Positions 1 to 8,436 of a DNA stretch of 64,000 nt are shown here, in pieces. The stretch's first letter is position 1; every line of letters begins with the position of its first letter. The notes below the pieces were generated by a model that saw only the letters and a list, made by a program, of their open reading frames with translations, ran no database searches and was not told the DNA's origin. This DNA is from Vibrio sp. YMD68 (lineage in GTDB: Bacteria > Pseudomonadota > Gammaproteobacteria > Enterobacterales > Vibrionaceae): NCBI RefSeq assembly GCF_029958905.1, contig NZ_CP124613.1, forward strand, positions 930,001-994,000, in the 5' to 3' direction. The position numbers and the translations under genes were made by a program.

Positions 1-78
1 TCCTGTGTAAAGATTTTTACGGTAATGAAAAGTGAAGCTGGATGGGGACATAGCCACTCATGGAGTAAAAAAAGCTAA
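1..78 (+). CDS. Partial C-terminus of a cassette gene cut by the window edge
   Basis: Frame 1 is open from base 1 and ends at TAA 76-78, inside the attC left arm AGCTAAC, as several other cassette genes here do. The 25 visible residues (ending SHSWSKKS) are too few to identify a family. It is called a gene end only from frame openness and the position of the stop; it could be chance. Confidence 0.45.
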   Translation, partial: SCVKIFTVMKSEAGWGHSHSWSKKS

Positions 79-169
79 CAAAGCATTTAAGAGTGATTCC
101 TTACGCTTGCCGGTTTCGCTTCGCTCACAGTATGGCAAGCGCGCGTCACACCTTAATGCGGCGTTATGT
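73..169 (+). repeat. attC site, delta type
   Basis: Left arm AGCTAAC 73-79, right core GTTATGT 163-169, with a short palindromic centre around CGCTTCGCT. Cut point 163/164. Confidence 0.93.
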
Positions 170-269
170 GGCCAAAGGAAATCTAGCCTTGCGCTACTGT
201 ATTAAGTAGTGGCGGTATTTCTGTTCTATCGGTATACTTACTGTACAAGTAATCCATTGGAAGACATTT

Positions 270-452
270 ATGGAAACTGTAGTGAAAGTTCAAAGTATTG
301 ATATAGCTTACTCTGATCGAGGTGTATCAATAAAGGCATCAACATTAAGAGCTGCTTTGAGTAGTGATACTCATGTTGTTCCAGTGTTTAAAAATCGTGC
401 TGAAAAACTCAAGTGGATGAGAGAAAAAGTTGCAGAAAACAAAAACTATTAA
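270..452 (+). CDS. Small unknown protein, first gene of a two-gene cassette
   Basis: This 60-residue protein starts at ATG 270 after a GGAAG ribosome site and ends in a lysine-rich tail. I recognise no family. It is the first gene in the cassette 164-956 and overlaps or closely precedes the 430-834 frame. Two small tandem genes in one cassette, with the second possibly overlapping the first, is the layout of many integron toxin-antitoxin pairs, so an antitoxin role is possible, but no DNA-binding motif is visible. The function is unknown. Confidence 0.65.
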   Translation: METVVKVQSIDIAYSDRGVSIKASTLRAALSSDTHVVPVFKNRAEKLKWMREKVAENKNY

Positions 453-834
453 GCAAACTACTTGGTACATGGGGCAATACCTTGATCAGCCTGAAGCATT
501 TCAAGTAATGCTCGATGACTTTGAAGATACAATTCGTCAGTATGGCCTTTGGGGCGGGAAACTAGACGGGGCAGTTAGAGACTCAAGTAGAGTCGACCCT
601 AAGAGCCCTTATTATCAAGAAACTGTAGACTTGTGCAATGACTTTAGGTTATTTCATTACCATATAGGTTGGGAGTCATACACTGGCCGTGACGCGGACA
701 ATAAACTTACTTCTAACTGGGTTGTTCACATTCACGTAGAAACGGCCCATGAATACCATTTGGTTGGTCTTGGTGAGCATTCTCCAATGCATTTACCTAA
801 GCAGATAAAAAAACCAGATAGCTTCCCTGAATAG
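430..834 (+). CDS. Unknown protein, possible toxin-like partner of the upstream small gene
   Basis: The frame opens at TTG 430, just after GAGAAA and overlapping the previous gene. An ATG at 469 (protein MGQYLDQ..., 121 residues) lies 16 bp after the previous stop and is an equally plausible start. The protein is mixed alpha/beta-like, with FRLFHYHIGW near the middle and WVVHIHVE followed by EYHLVGLGEH toward the end. These alternating hydrophobic and histidine segments loosely recall YafO/RelE-type toxins, but I cannot assign a family. It ends three bases before the attC left arm. Confidence 0.65.
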   Translation: MQKTKTIKQTTWYMGQYLDQPEAFQVMLDDFEDTIRQYGLWGGKLDGAVRDSSRVDPKSPYYQETVDLCNDFRLFHYHIGWESYTGRDADNKLTSNWVVHIHVETAHEYHLVGLGEHSPMHLPKQIKKPDSFPE

Positions 835-836
835 CC

Positions 837-962
837 ACATAACAAACTGTTTAAGAGTGATTCGCAACGCTTGGCACTTTTGCTATGCGTTGCGTTTTGT
901 GTTTAAGGTGGTATGCGGGAGCTTCGGTATTGCGTTGCTCACACCTTAACAGGGCGTTAAGA
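837..962 (+). repeat. attC site, epsilon type
   Basis: Left arm ACATAAC 837-843, right core GTTAAGA 956-962. The cassette head TTATGTGGC (164) is the reverse complement of its tail GCCACATAA. Cut point 956/957. Confidence 0.95.
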
Positions 963-1484
963 CTCGCTGTGATTTTTTGGCTAGATAGTTCTGCAATCGG
1001 CCACTTTAAGTTTGTCGCACTTTGAAATTCGTGTGGTTTTGTGGCTCTAACAACGTGCGCTGTAAAAGCCAGTTTGGGCGTAATCCAAATTTTAGCGGTT
1101 ACCGTTTTGAAGCGCGTTTCTCGAACCTATGGTTTCTATCCGCTCTCAAACTCTCATCGTACTCGTTGAATCTGGTTTTTTCCGCAGTTCATTATTGAAC
1201 GCATCAGTTTTGTGGGCGGCTTTTTGTCTCAGTGTATATCGGGTTTCGTGGCTCACCGCTTTTGAGTATTGCATTTGAATTCGGCATGGTCGTTTAGCGG
1301 TGTTGTTGAGCTTTGTCATTGGCCGTTCACTACAACGTCAATCCGAAGTCGGTTTTCAAAGCAAGTATTAACAAACTGCTCAAACGGACAAATAAACGCG
1401 TGGCATTTTTGGTCTGGTTGGCTATTGTGTTTACGGTATTAATTTGAAGTTAAGTGGCGGGTTTATTTGCCGCTTAGCAGGGTG
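957..1484 (+). repeat. Gene-less cassette, family 1 copy A
   Basis: Cassette of 528 bp starting TTAAGACTCGCTGTG, with no convincing gene. The small frame seen in some sister copies (motif RCKSQFGRNP) is broken here by an extra T near 1180-1185. It shares its body with eight other copies in the window and ends in a beta attC. Confidence 0.88.
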
Positions 1485-1490
1485 TTAAGA
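1366..1490 (+). repeat. attC site, beta type
   Basis: Left arm TATTAAC 1366-1372 (sister copies have TCTTAAC), right core GTTAAGA 1484-1490, preceded by GGT rather than GGC. Cut point 1484/1485. Confidence 0.93.
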
Positions 1491-1991
1491 CTCGCTGTGA
1501 TTTTTGGGCTAGATAGCTCTGCAATCGGCCACTTTAAGTACGTCGTACTGTGATATTTAGGCGGTTATGTGGCTTTCACTATTTGCGCTGTAAAAGCCAG
1601 TTTGGGCGTAATCCAAATTTTAGCGGCTGCCGTTTTGAAGCGCGTTTCTCGAACCGATTGTTTCTATCTGCTCTCAAACTCCCATCGTACTTGTTGAGTT
1701 AGATTATTCCGCAGTTCATTATTGAACGCGTCAGTTTTGTGGGCGGCTTTTGGCTCTGTGCATATAGGGTTTCGTGGCTCACCGCTTTTGATTGTTTTGT
1801 ATTAAATCGGTCTGGTCGCTCAGCGGTGTTGTTGATTTGTGTCATTGGCCGTTCACTACAGCGTCAATCCGAAGTCGGCTTTCAAAGCAAGTCTTAACAA
1901 ATTACTCAAATGGACGCTCAAACGCTTGGCACTCTCGGCTTGGAGTTTGGTATGCTTGGGTAATTCAGTGGTAGCGCCACTTAGTAAGGCG
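1485..1991 (+). repeat. Gene-less cassette, family 1 copy B
   Basis: Second family 1 copy, 507 bp, directly after copy A. The RCKSQFGRNP frame is interrupted by a stop at the GAGTTAGATT segment near 1697-1706. It ends in a gamma-type attC, whereas copy A has a beta type, so body and attC have exchanged within the family. Confidence 0.88.
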
Positions 1992-1997
1992 TTATGC
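1892..1997 (+). repeat. attC site, gamma type
   Basis: Left arm TCTTAAC 1892-1898, right core GTTATGC 1991-1997, centre with CTCTCGGCTTGGAG. Cut point 1991/1992. Confidence 0.93.
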
Positions 1998-2011
1998 GTC
2001 AAGGTATATTT

Positions 2012-2443
2012 ATGAGAGCTCCATTTCAAGTGTTAGTATTTCCTTATCGAAAGTCGAATGATGGCTATGAAGTACTAATTTGTCGACGTTCTGATGATGG
2101 GGTTTGGCAGGGGGCATCTGGTGGTGGTGAATGCGGAGAATCTTCTAGTGAGGCTGCTATTCGTGAACTATTTGAGGAAACGCACCTTACTGGTGAAAAT
2201 TGGCAACAATTAGATGCTATGTGCATGTTGCCAAGAGTTTATTATAAAGGTCATGAACTATGGAGTGAGCATCCATATGTAGTTCCTGAATACTCATTCT
2301 CTTTGTTGGTTAACAAAGACCCCATACTTTCACACGAACACTCAGAATTTAAATGGTGTTCAGAAAGTGAGGCAATTGGCTTGCTACAATATGATTCGAA
2401 TAAAATTGCAATTTGGGAAGTTTTCCAAAGATTGAACGCATAA
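2012..2443 (+). CDS. Nudix hydrolase (MutT-like)
   Basis: Nudix enzymes cleave nucleoside diphosphates linked to another group. This 143-residue protein carries a near-complete Nudix box: starting at GGGECGES, a Gly five residues before a Glu, then seven residues, then RELFEET, matching Gx5Ex7REUxEE except that the last glycine is replaced by His. I start it at ATG 2012 because AAGG at 2001-2004 gives a ribosome site; an upstream in-frame ATG at 1994 lies inside the attC core and has none. The stop overlaps the next attC arm. It resembles the NTP pyrophosphohydrolase branch (NudB-like), but the substrate is unknown. Confidence 0.9.
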   Translation: MRAPFQVLVFPYRKSNDGYEVLICRRSDDGVWQGASGGGECGESSSEAAIRELFEETHLTGENWQQLDAMCMLPRVYYKGHELWSEHPYVVPEYSFSLLVNKDPILSHEHSEFKWCSESEAIGLLQYDSNKIAIWEVFQRLNA

Positions 2444-2536
2444 CAAGTCGTTTAAACGGACGTGTAACAGTTGGCTCGCGCTCGTTCCTCGCACAGTTTA
2501 GCCAACTATTCCACGCCGCTTAACGAGGCGTTAGTG
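2438..2536 (+). repeat. attC site, delta type
   Basis: Left arm GCATAAC 2438-2444, right core GTTAGTG 2530-2536. The inner arms AGTTGGCT and AGCCAACT pair. Cut point 2530/2531. Confidence 0.93.
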
Positions 2537-2874
2537 GTCTAAGGCTTTGAAAGGTTTTAGGGTTAAAGTTTGTTCTGCACTCGTCGCAATATTGTTTTAT
2601 TGGTGTAGCTTTTTGGCGGTTCGGGGTCGCATGATATTAATGTTCCATTTAGGGCGCTTTGTTTGGCCGAGTCAAATGCCGAGTTGCTGCCTAAGTAAGT
2701 TCTACAAATATCGTGCATTGGTTCAAATAATAAAGGCTTGCACCAATAATCAGCATTCAATGGCGAAGCCGCCCACTAACAAGTTAATTAAGTGGACTTA
2801 TCAACGCTGGGCACTCTCGGCTTGGAGTCTGATAGGCTCGGTAAAGTCAGTGGTTACAGCCACTTATTAAAGCG
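2531..2874 (+). repeat. Cassette family 2 copy a, no convincing gene
   Basis: Cassette of 344 bp headed TTAGTGG, matching tail CCACTAA. A 107-codon frame from TTG 2547 runs through the attC to 2870 (start MKGFRVKV). Copy c has the same open frame, but copies b and d carry stops in it, so I treat it as a decayed or non-coding frame. Confidence 0.8.
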
Positions 2875-2880
2875 TTAACT
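2774..2880 (+). repeat. attC site, gamma type
   Basis: Left arm CACTAAC 2774-2780, right core GTTAACT 2874-2880. Cut point 2874/2875. Confidence 0.92.
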
Positions 2881-2900
2881 TACATGGAGGTACATCAAAA

Positions 2901-3626
2901 TTGAAAACTAAATTAGGTAGCTGTATTACAGTTATTTTTGATCTGGAATTTTATGTTCCTGAAAAGTCGCGAAAGGAAGTAGGTTTTTGTTATAACCCAT
3001 GGGATAAAGCATCCCGAATTCTAGGTGGTGGTTTTTTAAGTATAAACGGCTTTACTGTCGACAAAACCCACGATGATGCTATTCAAAAAAAAATTAAAAG
3101 CTATTGGCTGTGGGAGCACGAAAATAACGAGCGTGTGCTCCTTGAGCGAATACTTGATGTTTTAGTTAAAGCCTCAGAAAAAGTCAGCAAAGCACACAAT
3201 GGTACGAGGTCAGCTGTTTTGTGCGGTATTGGTATTTCATCTTCAGACGTGCCGATCTTGTTCGAGTTATTCAAAAGGTACAAGTTATTATCAAATCAGC
3301 AAGCCTTTGAATTACAGAATAGATTTCGAGTAATGGATTTATCTCAGATAGCAACTCCTTTGTTTAATCTAAATACAGGCTATATGTATCCTGCACCTAA
3401 AAACGGGTTAATGAATAAGTTTGTAAAAGGACTAAAATTTGAGTCTGGTTGTGGGGTTTGGGATATGTATGAAGACAATAATTACTCCCTCATTGAGAGC
3501 AGAGTAAAAAGTGAAATCTCGGCAACGTACTTGTGTTACAAGAGTATTATCGAAGAATCTCGCAGGCTTAAGTCAAAAGAGATCGAACTAAAAAAGCTGA
3601 ATAAACTGTTTGAGAATGTAAGTTAA
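2901..3626 (+). CDS. Putative RNase H-fold (DEDD-like) 3'-5' exonuclease
   Basis: This 241-residue protein starts at TTG 2901, ten bases after a GGAGG ribosome site at 2886-2890. Near the N-terminus it has VIFDLEFYV, which looks like the DxE motif of DEDD exonucleases (exo I). GIGISSSDVPILFELF near the middle could be the second motif, and RVMDLSQIATPL follows, as in PolB-type exonuclease relatives. The final catalytic motif is not clear. The C-terminal 30 residues are lysine/glutamate-rich and helical. The stop lies in the attC left arm. The family call is inference from motif shape; a structure-based search would settle it. Confidence 0.6.
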   Translation: MKTKLGSCITVIFDLEFYVPEKSRKEVGFCYNPWDKASRILGGGFLSINGFTVDKTHDDAIQKKIKSYWLWEHENNERVLLERILDVLVKASEKVSKAHNGTRSAVLCGIGISSSDVPILFELFKRYKLLSNQQAFELQNRFRVMDLSQIATPLFNLNTGYMYPAPKNGLMNKFVKGLKFESGCGVWDMYEDNNYSLIESRVKSEISATYLCYKSIIEESRRLKSKEIELKKLNKLFENVS

Positions 3627-3746
3627 CAAACAATTTAAGAGTGATTCCCCACGCTTGGCATTTTTGGTTTTGGTCAAATTTAGTGTTTACGGTGTTCAAT
3701 TTTAGTGTCGTGGTCGCGTGGCTCACACCTTAATTGGGCGTTAAGA
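3621..3746 (+). repeat. attC site, alpha type
   Basis: Left arm AGTTAAC 3621-3627, right core GTTAAGA 3740-3746. Cassette head TTAACTTACAT pairs over 11 bases with tail ATGTAAGTTAA. Cut point 3740/3741. Confidence 0.95.
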
Positions 3747-4269
3747 CTCGCTGTGATTTTTTGGCTAGGTAGTTCTGCAATTGGCCACTTCAAGTTTGTC
3801 GTACTTTGAAATTTGGGCGGTTATGTGGCTTTTTACTCTATGCGCTGTAAAAGCCAGTTTGGGCGTAATCCAAAGTTTAGTGGCTACCGTTTTGAGGCGT
3901 GGCTCTCGAACCGATTGTTGCTATCTGCTCACAAACTCTCATCGTACTCGTTGAGTCTGGTTTTTCCGCAGTTCATTATTGAACGCGTCAGTTTTGTGGG
4001 CGGCTGTTTTGCTCAGTGCATATCAGGTTTCGTGGTTCACCGCTTGTGAGTGTTTCGTTTGAAGTTGGTCTGGTCGTTTGGCGGTGTTGTTGAGTTTTGT
4101 CATTGGCCGTTCACTACAGTGTCAATGCAAAGTCGGTTTTCAAAGCAAGTCTTAACAAACTGCTCAAACGGACAAATAAACGCGTGGCATTTTTGGTCTG
4201 GTTGGCTATTGTGTTTACGGTATTTATTTTTAATTTAAGTGGTTGGTTTATTTGCCGCTTAGCAGGGCG
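3741..4269 (+). repeat. Gene-less cassette, family 1 copy C
   Basis: Family 1 copy of 529 bp. A 78-codon frame (3813-4049, motif MRCKSQFGRNPKF) is open here, and a second small frame (4050-4238) follows. Both are broken in other copies and lack ribosome sites, so coding is doubtful. Ends in a beta attC. Confidence 0.88.
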
Positions 4270-4275
4270 TTAGTT
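4150..4275 (+). repeat. attC site, beta type
   Basis: Left arm TCTTAAC 4150-4156, right core GTTAGTT 4269-4275. Cut point 4269/4270. Confidence 0.94.
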
Positions 4276-4306
4276 GCTCATCAAATATATTGACCATAGG
4301 TAATTT

Positions 4307-4696
4307 ATGAAAAAGATATTTATATTTCTAGCTGTTTTGATCTCGTTCAATGTAGTGGCTGCAGAGCCAAAGTTAAGTTTTGATGTGAAATGCTACACCG
4401 GCAAAAACATGGATAAGTTCACAAGGGGGTTCAAGTTAGACGAGAACCTTAATGAAGTTGTATTTAGTGGTAGCTCGCTCCAGAAAACTCGTTATCAGTT
4501 AATGAGTAAAATAATCGATAACATGAATTATGTTTATACTTTACCGTCTGAAAAATCTGGTTATGGAACTGTTATTTACAAATCTTTGATAGTGGTTAAC
4601 GGAAATCCTGGGTTGATCTATTTAGTTGACGCTGAATTTAAAGGCAATAGCTTGATAAGCGCAAATGAAAGTCAGCATTGGTGCCGCAAAGAATAA
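4307..4696 (+). CDS. Small secreted protein of unknown function
   Basis: The 129-residue product starts at ATG 4307 with a clear signal peptide: MKK, a hydrophobic stretch IFIFLAVLISF, and a likely cleavage after VVAA before EPK. The mature part has two cysteines (in VKCYTG and QHWCRKE, near the two ends) that could form a disulphide, suggesting a periplasmic or secreted location. I recognise no family. It is the only gene of its cassette; head TTAGTTGC matches tail GCAACTAA. Confidence 0.8.
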   Translation: MKKIFIFLAVLISFNVVAAEPKLSFDVKCYTGKNMDKFTRGFKLDENLNEVVFSGSSLQKTRYQLMSKIIDNMNYVYTLPSEKSGYGTVIYKSLIVVNGNPGLIYLVDAEFKGNSLISANESQHWCRKE

Positions 4697-4701
4697 AACG
4701 C

Positions 4702-4829
4702 AACTAACAAGCAATTTAAGAGGGATTCTCAACGCTTGGCACTTTTGCTTCTACTTCAAATTTAGTGGCTACGGTACAATGCGTTAGGTTGGGTGGTGGC
4801 GTTGGTCACCCCTTAATTGGGCGTTAAAA
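4702..4829 (+). repeat. attC site, alpha type
   Basis: Left arm AACTAAC 4702-4708, right core GTTAAAA 4823-4829. Cut point 4823/4824. Confidence 0.94.
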
Positions 4830-5331
4830 CTCGCTGTGATTTTTGGGCTAGATAGCTCTGTAATTGGCCACTTTAAGTATGTCGTACTTTGAAATTCATG
4901 TGGTTATGTGGCTTTTTACGATGTGCACTGTAAAAGCCAGTTTGTGCGTAATCCAAGGTTTAGCGGCAACCGTTTTGAAGCGCGTTTCTCGAACCGATGG
5001 TTTCTGTCTGCTTTCAAACTCTCATCGTACTCGTTGGGTTGGATTATTCCGCAGTTCATTATTGAACGCGTGAGTGCAGTGGGCGGCTTTTAGCTCAGTT
5101 CATATCGGGTTTCGTGGGTCACCGCTTTAGAGTATTGCGTTTGAAGTTGGTCTGGTCGTTTGGCGGTGTTTTCAATATTGTCATTGGCCGTTCACTACAG
5201 CGTAAAATGCAAAGTCGGTTTTCAAAGCAAGTCTTAACAAACTGCTCAAACGGACAAATAAACGCTTGGCACTCTCGGCTTGGAGTTTGGTATGCTTGGG
5301 TAATTCAGTGGCAGCGCCACTTAGTAAGGCG
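4824..5331 (+). repeat. Gene-less cassette, family 1 copy D
   Basis: Family 1 copy of 508 bp, headed TTAAAACTCGCTG (sisters have TTAAGACTCGCTG). Its attC is a mosaic: beta-like at the left (CGGACAAATAAACG), gamma-like from CTTGGCACTCTCGG onward. Confidence 0.87.
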
Positions 5332-5337
5332 TTAAGA
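5232..5337 (+). repeat. attC site, beta/gamma mosaic
   Basis: Left arm TCTTAAC 5232-5238, right core GTTAAGA 5331-5337. The left third matches beta sites, the rest matches gamma sites. Cut point 5331/5332. Confidence 0.92.
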
Positions 5338-5859
5338 CTCGCTGTGATTTTTTGGCTAGGTAATTCTGCAATCGGCCACTTCTAGTTTGTCGTACTTTGA
5401 AATTTGGGCGGTTATGTGGCTTTTTACTCTATGCGCTGTAAAAGCCAGTTTGGGCGTAATCCAAAGCTTAGCGGCTACCGTGTTGAGGCGTGGCTCTCGA
5501 ACCGATTGTTGCTATCTGCTCACAAACTCTCATCGTACTTGTTGAGTCTGGTTTTTCCGCAGTTCATTATTGCACTAGTGAGTGTAGTGGGCGGCTTTTG
5601 GCTCTGTGCATATCGGGTTTCGTGGCTCACCGCTTTTGAGTGTTTCGTTTGAAATCGGTCTGGTCGGTTAGCGGTGTTGTTGAGTTTTGTCATCGGCCGT
5701 TCACTACAGCGTAAAATGCAAAGTCGGTTTTCAAAGCAAGTCTTAACAAACTGCTCAAACGGACAAATAAACGCGTGGCATTTTTGGTCTGGTTAGCTAA
5801 AGTGTTTACGGTATCAATTTTAAGTTAAGTGGTCGGTTTATTTGCCGCTTAGCAGAGCG
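5332..5859 (+). repeat. Gene-less cassette, family 1 copy E
   Basis: Family 1 copy of 528 bp, directly following copy D. The RCKSQFGRNP frame is open for 82 codons (5404-5652) but without a ribosome site. Ends in a beta attC. Confidence 0.88.
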
Positions 5860-5865
5860 TTAGTC
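5741..5865 (+). repeat. attC site, beta type
   Basis: Left arm TCTTAAC 5741-5747, right core GTTAGTC 5859-5865. Cut point 5859/5860. Confidence 0.94.
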
Positions 5866-6202
5866 GGCTAAGGCATTGAAAAGTTTTAAGGTTAAAGTTG
5901 GTTCAGTAACTTTCGCCATATTGTTTTACTGGCAACGTTTTTTGGCGCTACTGGATCGCATGATGTTGATATTCAATTAAGGGCGCTACGTTTGGCCTAG
6001 TCAAATGACGAGTTTTTACCTAAGTAAGTTCTACAAATGTCGAGCCTGGTTTTTATATCAAAGGCTTGCGTCAATAGTCAGTATTCAATGGCAAAGCCAC
6101 CGACTAACAAATTACTCAAGTGGACTGTCAAACGCTGGGCACTCTCGGCTTGAAGTCTGTTGTGCTCGGAAAAGTCTGTGGTAACAGCCACTTAGTAAAG
6201 CG
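5860..6202 (+). repeat. Cassette family 2 copy b, no gene
   Basis: Cassette of 343 bp headed TTAGTCGGCTAAG. The frame open in copies a and c has a TAA here (segment TTCAATTAAGG near 5972-5982). Ends in a gamma attC. Confidence 0.82.
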
Positions 6203-6208
6203 TTATAA
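6102..6208 (+). repeat. attC site, gamma type
   Basis: Left arm GACTAAC 6102-6108, right core GTTATAA 6202-6208. Cut point 6202/6203. Confidence 0.92.
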
Positions 6209-6223
6209 CTTCAGGAGAGTTCA

Positions 6224-6661
6224 GTGAAATTTATAGGCTTAGTCCAACATGAAGTGTTTATAAAAAAGCAAATTTGGCTGTATTCTACATTTTCTGCTGT
6301 ATCTATGGCTTTCTTTTTAGCTATGTTAAGTGCTGGTGCCGAAAGTGATAATTCAACACCACTAAAGCTTGCAACGTTAGCGTTTTCGTTAAGCCTCACT
6401 ATTAACTCGTTGCTTTCTTTTATAATCGTCGGCTTTGATGATGAAACTGAGACCTTACATGCTTTGTTCAAAGTTGATCTGTTTTCATTCGTCATTTTCT
6501 CTGCATTTTTATCTTTTGTAGTCGCAGTTTTGTTTCTAATAGCTCATTTTTCTATCTCTTATTCGATAATATCTTTATTCGTAGGTGGGTTCATATTTGG
6601 TCGAGTAAGCCAAGCGTTTGACAATCTGTCACCAAAAGAAAATGGTGATATGAAATTATAA
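6224..6661 (+). CDS. Small integral membrane protein, unknown function
   Basis: The 145-residue product starts at GTG 6224 after AGGAGA at 6213-6218, so the ribosome site fixes the start. It has about four hydrophobic segments: around residues 20-37, 48-68, 85-108 and 112-128, with the acidic loop DDETET between the second and third. No enzymatic motif is visible. The stop overlaps the attC arm TTATAAC. It is the only gene of its cassette. The role is unknown; inner-membrane location is inferred from hydropathy. Confidence 0.8.
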   Translation: MKFIGLVQHEVFIKKQIWLYSTFSAVSMAFFLAMLSAGAESDNSTPLKLATLAFSLSLTINSLLSFIIVGFDDETETLHALFKVDLFSFVIFSAFLSFVVAVLFLIAHFSISYSIISLFVGGFIFGRVSQAFDNLSPKENGDMKL

Positions 6662-6762
6662 CAAATTACTAAAGTGGACTTATCAACGCTCGGCACTTTC
6701 GGCTTGAAGTCTGATATGCTCGGTAAAGTTAGTGGTAACAGCCACTTAGTAAATCGTTAGGT
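6656..6762 (+). repeat. attC site, gamma type
   Basis: Left arm TTATAAC 6656-6662, right core GTTAGGT 6756-6762. Cut point 6756/6757. Confidence 0.92.
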
Positions 6763-6769
6763 TCTTTGA

Positions 6770-6796
6770 GCCACCCCGTAAATACAGGGTGGTTCA
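6770..6796 (-). terminator. Hairpin after the glycosyltransferase gene
   Basis: CCACCC and GGGTGG arms around a short AT-rich loop lie just past the stop of the minus-strand gene. There is no good T run on either strand, so terminator function is uncertain. Confidence 0.45.
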
Positions 6797-6803
6797 TTAA
6801 AGA

Positions 6804-7640
6804 CTAGACAGTTGCACCGAGGTGGTGTTCAATTCTATCAACCACGTTAGCATCCTCTAACAGATCAAATTTTCGAGCGAAAAGATTAGGGCTCGATATT
6901 AAGTTGGAAATATCGGCTATTGTAAACGTCCTTGGTCTTAGCTTTATGTCTCCATCTGGTACCCAATCGATAAAACGCAAATCATCTTGAACTATTTCAC
7001 CATGACAATCGTTATTCATCATAACCGTTTGGAAAAATCCCTCATCAGCAATAAAAGTATTTTTATAAAATTCTTTATAGGGCTGAGATGCATCCGTATT
7101 ACAGACAAAATCACAGAACTGTCGCGACACAATCATCCATTGAGTGCCAATAAACGGTGTTATTCCTGACATGAATTTTCTGGCTATTTTAGGTCGGTAA
7201 ATATGTTCTTTATATTCAAAACACATATTTTCTATGCGATTCATCGTTTCGGGCCTAGCTTCATTTTGGTCTAGTGCTCGAATGAATTCCTTGTGTGGAT
7301 TATTTGACAAAAAGTCATGAATATATGGCTGAGTTTTCAATGGAAAATCTTGTCCACTTAGGTTTATAAAATGAGTCCAGCTTTTATTCATATTTAATAA
7401 CTTAGCCATACCCCGAAGTTCAATATTAACTAGGCTATATCCACCCCATAACGCATTTTCTGATTCAAGAATTTCGGCATTTTTGTAATCATCTATAAAC
7501 AAAGATATTTCATCTAAAATTTCTTTGCCAGAAGTTTTGTCAACATGGATAACGTAGTGATTATTTGGATGGTATATGGCATGAAATAGCCGTTTAAATT
7601 GATCTGGATAGCGGTGAACGAGAATAAGATAAGCAATCAT
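6804..7640 (-). CDS. Core-2/I-branching-type glycosyltransferase (GT14 family)
   Basis: Family members transfer GlcNAc or xylose to glycans; bacterial ones act on surface or exported polysaccharides. The protein (278 residues from this start) shows the family order: MIAYLILVHRY at the N-terminus, AIYHPNNHYVIHVD, NLSGQDFPLK, GTQWMIVSRQF, ADEGFFQTVMMN with its acidic catalytic-type residues, and RFIDW. I prefer ATG 7640 because AAGGA precedes it and homologues begin near this point; GTG 7679 would add 13 residues. It lies opposite to the cassette direction, so it must use its own promoter. Length is normal for bacterial members. The acceptor is unknown. Confidence 0.9.
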   Translation of the reverse strand: MIAYLILVHRYPDQFKRLFHAIYHPNNHYVIHVDKTSGKEILDEISLFIDDYKNAEILESENALWGGYSLVNIELRGMAKLLNMNKSWTHFINLSGQDFPLKTQPYIHDFLSNNPHKEFIRALDQNEARPETMNRIENMCFEYKEHIYRPKIARKFMSGITPFIGTQWMIVSRQFCDFVCNTDASQPYKEFYKNTFIADEGFFQTVMMNNDCHGEIVQDDLRFIDWVPDGDIKLRPRTFTIADISNLISSPNLFARKFDLLEDANVVDRIEHHLGATV

Positions 7641-7741
7641 TAGATCATTCCTTGAGAAATCTGGAATATTTATTTTCACGCTCCAGTTGTCTCAGTTAGG
7701 GAATGTATGTTCTGAGTGGTAAGGCGTGTTCTTATCCTTAT

Positions 7742-7772
7742 ACTATATGGAGGCTCTGTCTTGATTAATCAA
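7742..7772 (-). promoter_or_regulatory. Candidate promoter and palindrome for the inverted glycosyltransferase
   Basis: On the minus strand TTGATT (7772-7767) and TATAGT (7747-7742) are 19 bases apart, and the -35 lies in a perfect palindrome TTGATTAATCAA (7761-7772). The gene needs its own promoter because it faces the array. The spacing is longer than ideal. Confidence 0.35.
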
Positions 7773-7788
7773 CAGCAATAAAATATAA

Positions 7789-7916
7789 ACCTAACAAACA
7801 ATTTAAGAGGGATTCCCAACGCTTGGTATTTGGGGTCTACTTCAAATTAAGTGTCTATGGCACAATACCTTAGGTTTGGGTGGTAGCGTTGCTCACCCCT
7901 TAATTGGGCGTTAAGA
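7789..7916 (+). repeat. attC site, alpha type
   Basis: Left arm ACCTAAC 7789-7795, right core GTTAAGA 7910-7916. Cassette head TTAGGTT (6757) matches tail AACCTAA, so the inverted gene lies in a normal cassette. Cut point 7910/7911. Confidence 0.95.
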
Positions 7917-8436
7917 CTCGCTGTAATTTTTTGGCTAGGTAACTCTGGAATCGGCCACTTTAAGTTTGTCGTACTGCGAAATTTAGGCGGTTATGTGGCT
8001 CTCAGAATGTGCGCTGTAAATGCCAGTTTGGGCGTAATCCAAAGTTTAGCGGCTACCGTTTTGAAGCGCGTTTCTCGAACCGATGTTTTCTGTCTGCTCA
8101 TAAACTCTCATCGTACTCGTGGGGGCTCGTTTTTCCGCAGTTCATTATTGAACGCGTCAGTTTTGTGGGCGGCTTTGAGCTCTGTGCATATCGGGTTTCG
8201 TGGCTCACCGCTTATGAGTGCTGCGTTTGAAATCGGTGTTATCGTTTAGCGGTGTTGTTGAGCTTTGTCATCGGCCGTTCACTACAGCGTCAATGCAAAG
8301 TCGGTTTTCAAAGCAAGTCTTAACAAACTGCTCAAACGGACAAATAAACGCGTGGCATTTTTGGTCTGATTCGCTAAGGTGTTTACGGTGCAAATTTTAA
8401 GTTAAGCGGTGGGTTTATTTGCCGCTTAGCAGGGCG
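7911..8436 (+). repeat. Gene-less cassette, family 1 copy F
   Basis: Family 1 copy of 526 bp. The RCKSQFGRNP-type frame is open for 73 codons (8009-8230, here MRCKCQFGRNP) without a ribosome site. Beta attC at the end. Confidence 0.88.

Noticed and set aside
2547..2870. 107-codon frame in cassette family 2 (also 13535-13858)
   Set aside because: It runs through the attC, starts with TTG without a ribosome site, and is stopped in two sister copies.
3813..4049. RCKSQFGRNP-type small frames in family 1 copies (also 5404-5652, 8009-8230, 21556-21765)
   Set aside because: Broken by stops or frameshifts in copies A, B, G and H, and without ribosome sites; treated as non-coding or decayed.
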